From Nocardia niigatensis NBRC 100131 (GTDB lineage Bacteria; Actinomycetota; Actinomycetes; Mycobacteriales; Mycobacteriaceae), in assembly GCF_000308655.1 (NCBI RefSeq), contig NZ_BAGC01000055.1:100572-164571 (forward strand): a stretch of DNA of 64,000 nt, written 5' to 3'. Under the pieces are notes generated by a model. The model was not told where the DNA came from, searched no databases, and saw only the letters and a program-made list of their open reading frames with translations. Below are positions 59,285 through 64,000 of this stretch, in pieces (position 1 is the stretch's first letter; each line of letters begins with the position of its first letter). Position numbers and translations under genes: made by a program.

Positions 59285-59920
59285 TCAGGGTTGCAACCCG
59301 GTCGAGTCACCATCGTGTGTGACGTGGTTTGCGTGTAGAGCCGCCAGCCACATCGCGGTGAGTTCATCGGCGAGTTCAGTGCGCGTCAGTGGGAGTCTCC
59401 CGGACAAAACCGCCTCGATCACGTCGAACGCACCGCCGAGCATGAACAGCGCCAGTGCCTGTGTAGACCGCTGCGAGGGGCTGGTCAAAGGCAGTGTGTC
59501 GGTGATGATCTGCGCGAACTCGACCAGTAATGCGTGGCGGCGCTCGCGCAACGGGCCATGGCCCGCCGCGCAGATGAGGATGGCGGTCGCCTTGCGCCGA
59601 TCCTCGGCCACGACGCCGTATCCGGCGTCGATCGCGCCGCGGATGCGTTCCTCGATCGTCTCGCCCGCCGCCACTGCCTCCACACCGCGCGCCACGACCT
59701 CTTCCGCGACCGTGTCGACGACGGCGGTCAGCAGTGCGTCGAGGTCGGCGAAGCTTTCGTAGAAGTAGCGCGGCGTCAATCGGGAGCGAGCGCAGATCGA
59801 GCGGACGCTGATCCCGGCCAGCCCGTCCTCGTGCAGGCAGTCCAGCCCGGTCGAGATCAACACCTGGCGGCGCTGCTCACGTCGCACATGCCCCGGAACG
59901 CCCCGGTAGGTCCCCGTCAT
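59285..59920 (-). CDS. TetR-family transcriptional regulator
   Basis: The ATG at 59920, with GGAGG 5 bases upstream, gives 211 residues. The helix-turn-helix lies at about residues 15-60: RREQRRQVLISTGLDCLHED, GISVRSICARSRLTPRYFYE and SFADLDALL. The remaining helical domain has a Cys (ILICAAGHG). It is divergent from a cytochrome P450 gene, and the gap has a GACAACG/CGTTATC near-palindrome. It most likely controls the P450 in response to a small hydrophobic ligand. Confidence 0.9.
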   Translation of the reverse strand: MTGTYRGVPGHVRREQRRQVLISTGLDCLHEDGLAGISVRSICARSRLTPRYFYESFADLDALLTAVVDTVAEEVVARGVEAVAAGETIEERIRGAIDAGYGVVAEDRRKATAILICAAGHGPLRERRHALLVEFAQIITDTLPLTSPSQRSTQALALFMLGGAFDVIEAVLSGRLPLTRTELADELTAMWLAALHANHVTHDGDSTGLQP

Positions 59921-59943
59921 GGCCACCTCCACATATTGACAAC

Positions 59944-59959
59944 GACAACGACCGTTATC
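59944..59959. promoter_or_regulatory. Candidate operator in the TetR/P450 gap
   Basis: GACAACGACCGTTATC is a near-perfect palindrome (one mismatch) centred in the divergent promoter. A TTGACA at 59936-59941 overlaps its left edge and could be the -35 box of the P450, so repressor binding would block it. The -10 box is not clear. Confidence 0.55.
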
Positions 59960-60022
59960 ACACTACCGTATGACGGCTGGCAGACACCACATGCCGGCTG
60001 GCACACACCACGGGAGACAACG

Positions 60023-61357
60023 ATGACTCTGCTGACCTACGACCGGGCCGGCGTGCCGGGAATGCCTGGCGATGCCGGCCTGCCCCTGATCGGCTACAGC
60101 TTGCAGCTCGCGCAGGGCTCCTTCTTTACCGACGACCGCCGCTACGAGCGATACGGACCGGTGTCATGGTCGAGCGCGCTCGGCATCAACGCCGTGCACG
60201 CGATGGGTCCGGACGCCTGCGGGGAGGTGCTGCGCAACCGCGACCAGGCCTATGCGAGCGGCCCCGGGTGGTCGTTCATGATCGGCCCGTTCTTCCACGG
60301 TGGGCTGATGCTCATGGATTTCGACGACCACCACCGCCACCGCCGAATCATGCAGTCGGCGTTCACGGCAGGACGCCTCGCCGGCTACCTCGGCCCGATG
60401 AACGAAACCATCGCCGCCGGCCTCCGCAATTGGCCCCAGACCGGCACACTGCACTTCCACCGCCAGATCAAACAGCTCACCCTCGACATCGCGACGCGCA
60501 CGTTCACGGGCACGCCGCTGGGCCCGCAGACCCATCGCGTCAACGCCGCGTTCACCGACACCGTGGCCGCCACCACCGCCGCGATCCGAGTTCCGATTCC
60601 CGGCCTGCGCTGGTCGAATGGACTGCGCGGACGGCGCGTCCTCGAGCAGTACCTGGCCCCCGAGGTGGCGGCCAAACGCGCCGGGGACGGCAATGACCTG
60701 TTCAGCGCGCTGTGCCACGCGATCGATGCGGACGGCGAGCGGTTCACCGACAGCGAGATCGTCGACCATATGATCTTCCTGCTCATGGCCGCGCACGACA
60801 CGGCGACCGCGACCATGACCACGATGGCCTATTACCTGGCTCGCCACCCGCAATGGCAGGAGCGTTGCCGAGAGGAGTCGCGCGCGCTCGGGGTCGACGC
60901 GATCAGCTATACCGACCTGGACCGCCTCGAATCGCTCGACCTCGTGATGAAAGAGGCGATGCGCATCATCACCCCGGTTCCTGCCGTCATGCGCAAGACC
61001 GTCAAGGACACCGAACTGCTCGGTTACCGCATCCCCGCCGACACCCACGTCGGCGTCATGCTCTGGCACCTGCATCACATGCCCGAGCTGTGGCCCAACC
61101 CGCACCGCTTCGATCCCGAGCGTTTCGCCGAACCGCGGCGCGAGGACAAGGCCCACCGCCACGCGTACATGCCCTTCGGCCACGGCGTGCACAAATGCAT
61201 CGGCATGTACTTCGGCGGCATGGAGATCAAAGCGACAATGCACCAACTGCTCCTACGTCAACGGTGGAGCGTCGAATCGAACTATCGAATGCCCACCCAA
61301 CTGCGCCCGCTACCCCGCCCCAGCGACGGACTCCCCATCCAAGTAACCCCCGCATGA
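60023..61357 (+). CDS. Cytochrome P450
   Basis: The 444-residue protein has all core P450 motifs. The I-helix oxygen-activation motif is in LLMAAHDTATATM, ExxR in VMKEAMRI, and the haem-binding loop FGHGVHKCIGMYFG has the Cys thiolate at residue 392. The PERF box is FDPERFAEP. It inserts oxygen into an unknown substrate and needs an external reductase, none of which is adjacent. The N-terminus (GLPLIGYSLQLAQG) is proline-rich rather than membrane-spanning, so it is soluble. A divergent TetR gene suggests induction by its substrate. Confidence 0.95.
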   Translation: MTLLTYDRAGVPGMPGDAGLPLIGYSLQLAQGSFFTDDRRYERYGPVSWSSALGINAVHAMGPDACGEVLRNRDQAYASGPGWSFMIGPFFHGGLMLMDFDDHHRHRRIMQSAFTAGRLAGYLGPMNETIAAGLRNWPQTGTLHFHRQIKQLTLDIATRTFTGTPLGPQTHRVNAAFTDTVAATTAAIRVPIPGLRWSNGLRGRRVLEQYLAPEVAAKRAGDGNDLFSALCHAIDADGERFTDSEIVDHMIFLLMAAHDTATATMTTMAYYLARHPQWQERCREESRALGVDAISYTDLDRLESLDLVMKEAMRIITPVPAVMRKTVKDTELLGYRIPADTHVGVMLWHLHHMPELWPNPHRFDPERFAEPRREDKAHRHAYMPFGHGVHKCIGMYFGGMEIKATMHQLLLRQRWSVESNYRMPTQLRPLPRPSDGLPIQVTPA

Positions 61358-61440
61358 CCACATACAACGCACCATTCAGCCCTTCCGGGGCGGCGTTGCG
61401 AGACTGAAAGCACTGCGCCGCAGCATATTCCAGTTCAGCA

Positions 61441-61473
61441 ACGGAGTAGGTCCGCAGCGCGGACCTACTCCGT
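61441..61473. terminator. Strong hairpin after the P450 gene
   Basis: A perfect 15-base inverted repeat (ACGGAGTAGGTCCGC and its complement) with an AGC loop lies 84 bases after the P450 stop. It has no long T-run but the stem is very stable. Confidence 0.75.
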
Positions 61474-61853
61474 CCCGCGGCCCACACCCGAAACCCCTAC
61501 CCATCCGCCCTCGAAATCTTCGAACTTGCCTGGCGGGCCGAACACACCCAACTCGGCAGTAGCCGCCGCTCCGAGGTTTGCGAACACCCGAGATGATGTT
61601 GCGCCGTCGATCTTCGAGACCCCACGCTGGCCGGTTCGGATGTGCCGGTCGCGGTGCGGTTCCTGCGGCCTCGGATCGGCACGGCCGGTTGAACTTTCGA
61701 TCCCTGCGCCGGCCAGTTAGGTCAGCGCGGTATGCGGCTTCTCAGCAAATCGGGTAGGGCCGGGTCCCGGCCAGGACTCGGCCCAGGTACCCGGCGGGAT
61801 GCTCTCCTACGCGGCTTCCCGCCGCGAATACCGGCGAATCGCACGTTCGGCTC
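61474..61853. other. Gene-free strip
   Basis: About 380 bases hold no supported gene. On the minus strand, 61490-61620 can be read as RVFANLGAAATAELGVFGPP and GKFEDFEGGWVGV, which is protein-like, but it lacks a start, a ribosome site and family features. It may be residual coding sequence. Confidence 0.35.
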
Positions 61854-62390
61854 TTACACCCCGGTTTGGCCGTCAATCCGTTCCCGGATGAGGTCAGCGT
61901 GCCCGTTGTGTCGGGCGTACTCCTGAATCATGTGGGTGAGGATCCAGCGCAGGCTGTAGCGTTCGCCGGTCGGCCGATGCACGCCGAAGGTGTCGAGCGA
62001 CTCGCAGGCGTCGGCGATCTTGCGGGATCGGTCACATGCGTTGTGCCACAAGCGGAGTGATTCGTCCGCATCGGCATCGTCGACGTCGAAGTCCGCGCCG
62101 TCTGGGGCGTCGGCGCGCCAATGCGCGAACGGGGTGTCCGTGCCGGGCAGGATCCGGGCGAACCAGCCCAGTTCGACATCGGTCAGATGTCGCACGAACC
62201 CGAGCAGCGACAGCTCGGACGGTTCCACAGCCCGCTGGCGAAGCTGGTCCGGTGTCAGTCCGGAACACTTGCGGACCAGTGTCTCCCGATGGAACTCCAC
62301 GACACTGATAGGTGAGGAGTGGGTCGTGCCCTGGTCGATTGCGGAAGTAGCCCGTCGCGCAAAAACCGTTGCCTCGAACCGGTCCGGCAA
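61854..62390 (-). CDS. DinB/DUF664-type protein
   Basis: A TTG at 62390, with AGGTGA 4 bases upstream, gives 178 residues, close to the family norm; the start is uncertain. Family features are VEFHRETLVRKCSGLTPDQL, QRAVEPSELSLLGFVRHLTD (the family's central motif), and RWILTHMIQEYARHNGHADL with the His-x-x-x-His pattern that would bind a metal ion. DUF664 proteins are DinB-like and often serve as mycothiol- or bacillithiol-dependent transferases. It follows the HxlR gene by four bases on the same strand. Confidence 0.75.
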   Translation of the reverse strand: MPDRFEATVFARRATSAIDQGTTHSSPISVVEFHRETLVRKCSGLTPDQLRQRAVEPSELSLLGFVRHLTDVELGWFARILPGTDTPFAHWRADAPDGADFDVDDADADESLRLWHNACDRSRKIADACESLDTFGVHRPTGERYSLRWILTHMIQEYARHNGHADLIRERIDGQTGV

Positions 62391-62394
62391 GAAT

Positions 62395-62829
62395 TCACCT
62401 GGTGTGTCGAACAGCGAGGCCAATGCCCGTGTCCGCGAGCACATGCCCGTGCTCGCAACGCAGGGTCGCACGCACCGGTGCCCCGCAGTCGGCATGGGTG
62501 ACCACCAGCGGTGGGCCCGCAGGCCCGGCCAAATGCTTGTCACCCCACTGCATCAGAGCGGTCAGCACGGGCTGTAGCTCGCGACCGGCCTCGGTCAGCC
62601 TGTATTCCTGACGCATCCGCGAACCCGGCTCTCGATAGTCCCTGCGCTGCAGCACGTCGGCCTCGACCAACCAGTTCAGTCGCTGCATCAGCACGGCCCG
62701 GGACACCCCCGTGGCTTCCTGGATCGCATCGAAGCGCCGCACCCCGAGGAAAACCTCGCGAAGGATGAGCAGCGACCACTGCTCACCCACCACCCCGAGG
62801 GCCGCCGCCACCGAACATTCACGTGCCAT
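62395..62829 (-). CDS. HxlR-family transcriptional regulator
   Basis: The 144-residue protein has the HxlR winged helix with MARECSVAAALGVVGEQWSL (the C-x-x-x-x-AL-x-x-x-G-x-x-W-S lead), LRRFDAIQEATG-like VRRFDAIQEATGVSRAVLMQ, and RMRQEYRLTEAGRELQPVL. The first Cys is the redox-sensitive position in many members, though the exact role here is unknown. It is divergent from a thioesterase gene across a short gap with a CTGAGT/ACTCAG repeat. The DinB-type gene is downstream. Confidence 0.88.
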   Translation of the reverse strand: MARECSVAAALGVVGEQWSLLILREVFLGVRRFDAIQEATGVSRAVLMQRLNWLVEADVLQRRDYREPGSRMRQEYRLTEAGRELQPVLTALMQWGDKHLAGPAGPPLVVTHADCGAPVRATLRCEHGHVLADTGIGLAVRHTR

Positions 62830-62842
62830 CCGCCGATTCTAT

Positions 62843-62865
62843 CTGAGTATGAATTCCGAACTCAG
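62843..62865. promoter_or_regulatory. Candidate HxlR operator
   Basis: CTGAGT (62843-62848) and ACTCAG (62860-62865) are complementary arms 11 bases apart, between the divergent HxlR and thioesterase genes. Position and symmetry fit an HxlR dimer site. Confidence 0.55.
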
Positions 62866-62884
62866 GATGCTACTGTCCGCGATC

Positions 62885-63415
62885 ATGACCACCACGAGCG
62901 AACCACAAGAACAAGCCGCCCCCGCGGACACCTTCGGGACCAAAACCGTGTCCTGGCACGATCCGCGGCTGACCGCCGAAACCGCCCGCGGCAGCTCCGG
63001 TTTCGAATTCCTCGCCGCCTGGCAGCGTGGCGAGCATCCCGGCGCACCGATCTGCGAACTGATCAATACCCACCTGGTCTACGTAGAGGAAGGTGGCGTC
63101 GAATTCGCCTGCACCCCCGACGAATCCATGTACAACCCGATCGGGATGGTGCACGGCGGTATCGCGTGCACTCTGCTGGACTCCGCCGCGGGCTGCGCGG
63201 TGCACTCCACACTGCCCGCCGGTGTCGGGTACAGCTCGATCGAAATCAAGGTGAATTTCTTGCGCCCGATCCACGCCCGCAACGGCGAGATCTTCGCCAG
63301 TGGCCGGGTCACCAAGCCTGGCAAACGAGTCGCCTTCGCCGAGGCGGAACTCCGCGACTCCGCGGGCACCCTTCTTGCGACCGCCACCAGCAGTTGCCTG
63401 ATCTTTCCAGCCTGA
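62885..63415 (+). CDS. PaaI-type hotdog thioesterase
   Basis: The 176-residue protein (ATG at 62885) has the hotdog-fold pattern of PaaI/YbgC-like thioesterases: SMYNPIGMVHGGIACTLLDS with the HGG active-site turn, a helix beginning LLDSAAGCAVHS, SIEIKVNFLRPIHARNGEIF, and GKRVAFAEAELRDSAGTLLA. It hydrolyses acyl-CoA of unknown chain length. An ATG 36 bases upstream falls inside the operator and is less likely. No ribosome site is seen, so it may be leaderless. Confidence 0.88.
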   Translation: MTTTSEPQEQAAPADTFGTKTVSWHDPRLTAETARGSSGFEFLAAWQRGEHPGAPICELINTHLVYVEEGGVEFACTPDESMYNPIGMVHGGIACTLLDSAAGCAVHSTLPAGVGYSSIEIKVNFLRPIHARNGEIFASGRVTKPGKRVAFAEAELRDSAGTLLATATSSCLIFPA

Positions 63416-63513
63416 ATCCGGCCGACCGGGAACCCCTGCCCCCACCAGCGCAAACCCGAGGGCCGCTCAGCCTATTGCCGGTTTCCGCCGTACCTTGGCT
63501 GCACCCCCGGCCG

Positions 63514-63536
63514 GGGCGGCGCGGTGCGCGCCGCCC
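63514..63536. terminator. GC-rich hairpin between thioesterase and remnant
   Basis: GGGCGGCGCG and CGCGCCGCCC pair over 10 bases around a GTG loop, about 100 bases after the thioesterase stop. It could be a terminator or part of the end of the mobile-element scar. No T-run is present. Confidence 0.45.
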
Positions 63537-63556
63537 GCGACCGGCGGTTCAGCTGC

Positions 63557-63877
63557 GTGACGTCGATCGAGCGGACCGCGTATCCGCGGTTCAAGACGGG
63601 TCTCCCCGATGTGATCGCCCACGGCATGCTCACCATGGGCTTGGGGGCGGGGTTCGTCACCGAATGGCTCGGCGACCCGGGCGCAATGATCAGATACGGC
63701 GTCCGCCTGTCGAACTACACGGTCATCGAAGCCGCCTCCGCCGGAACTGTCGAGTTCACCGGGCGCATCAAATCGGTCGACCCGGCCAGCAAGACCGCCG
63801 TCGTCGTCGTCATTACCGCGAAGTCCGCGGGCCGCAAGGTCTTCGGCCTCGCCACCGCCGACGTGCGTCTCGCGTGA
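63557..63877 (+). pseudogene. Fusion of a transposase N-terminus with the C-terminal part of a MaoC-type dehydratase
   Basis: One frame of 106 codons begins with VTSIERTAYPRFK, the N-terminus of Tn3-group transposases of the DUF4158 type. It switches at about 63597 to TGLPDVIAHGMLTMGLGAGF, which is the second half of a MaoC-like hotdog dehydratase (HGMLTM active-site helix, then WLGDPGAMIRYGVRLSN and ATADVRLA). The N-terminal half of the dehydratase and nearly all of the transposase are gone. The join is in frame and has no stop. It is most likely the scar of an insertion followed by deletion. Whether it is expressed is unknown. Confidence 0.6.
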
Positions 63878-63888
63878 CCTGCTGCGTG

Positions 63889-64000
63889 TCAGTCCGGCAG
63901 CCAGTGCAGCTCGTGTGCCAGGGTTTTGGCGACGGTACGGATGCGGCGGTGCAGTGGTGACTGCACGCGTGGGAGGACCAGGTGGATCGTCAGGCTGGGC
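63889..64000 (-). CDS. Probable LysR-type regulator (C-terminus only)
   Basis: The minus-strand frame enters at the window edge and ends at a TGA at 63889. The 36 visible residues, SLTIHLVLPRVQSPLHRRIR and VAKTLAHELHWLPD, look like the end of a LysR-type effector domain. Too little is present to be certain of the family. Confidence 0.4.
   Translation of the reverse strand, partial: PSLTIHLVLPRVQSPLHRRIRTVAKTLAHELHWLPD

Noticed and set aside
1..64000. tRNA, rRNA, CRISPR array or complete insertion sequence
   Set aside because: I looked for T-loop-like GTTCGA strings, regular spacer repeats and transposase cores. Only the short transposase N-terminus at 63557 was found.

Overview
The window is very GC-rich actinobacterial DNA with GTG/TTG starts, GGAGG-type ribosome binding sites and many 4-base ATGA/GTGA gene overlaps. 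An Emb-type arabinosyltransferase, an antigen-85-type mycolyltransferase, an LpqH-type lipoprotein and two deazaflavin-type (Ddn-like) oxidoreductases point to a mycolate-bearing member of the Mycobacteriales. Nocardia or a close relative fits best; this is inference from gene content. No plasmid, prophage, CRISPR array, complete insertion sequence, tRNA or rRNA gene was seen.

Layout. 1-10.4 kb: the end of a GNAT acetyltransferase, a 34-residue peptide gene, a metal P1B-ATPase behind a perfect TACCCC/GGGGTA palindrome, two divergent YciI-like genes with an ECF42-type sigma factor, a secreted hydrolase, small envelope proteins, and a TetR/SDR divergent pair with two operator copies. 10.4-17.3 kb: a beta-lactamase-like hydrolase, then a tightly overlapping four-gene operon (unknown, unknown, TPR, CHAT protease), the best candidate here for an undescribed system. 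17.4-25.5 kb: LpqH-type lipoprotein, membrane protein, PEBP protein, two esterases/lipases, an AraC regulator, a cyclase-family enzyme, an immunity-like protein and a Ddn-like enzyme. 25.5-31.4 kb: the histidine-utilisation operon hutH-hutU-(deleted amidohydrolase)-hutF-hutI. 32-42.3 kb: an MFS carrier, a giant EmbC-like protein with a Pro/Ala/Gly repeat insert, a mycolyltransferase, small proteins, a 23-residue amphipathic peptide and a GT87 mannosyltransferase. 42.3-49.7 kb: a TetR-controlled diiron/membrane pair, a decayed LuxR/AfsR-type regulator, a methyltransferase, a VOC protein and an MFS pump with its TetR. 49.8-54.2 kb: a SUKH-like protein, a membrane-anchored Nudix protein and a convergent membrane Ser/Thr kinase with DFN in place of DFG. 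54.6-59.2 kb: a phage-shock-type membrane-stress locus (SPFH protein divergent from pspA-pspAA-M48 protease-pspAB). 59.3-64 kb: TetR/cytochrome P450, a DinB-type protein, HxlR/thioesterase, and a fused remnant of a transposase and a MaoC-type dehydratase, ending in a probable LysR C-terminus.

Several strips between genes hold decayed pieces of recognisable families (MFS, DoxX, alpha/beta hydrolase, M20 amidohydrolase, LuxR/AfsR regulator, MaoC), so parts of this region have been losing genes. Function calls rest on motifs and remembered family features; no database search was possible.
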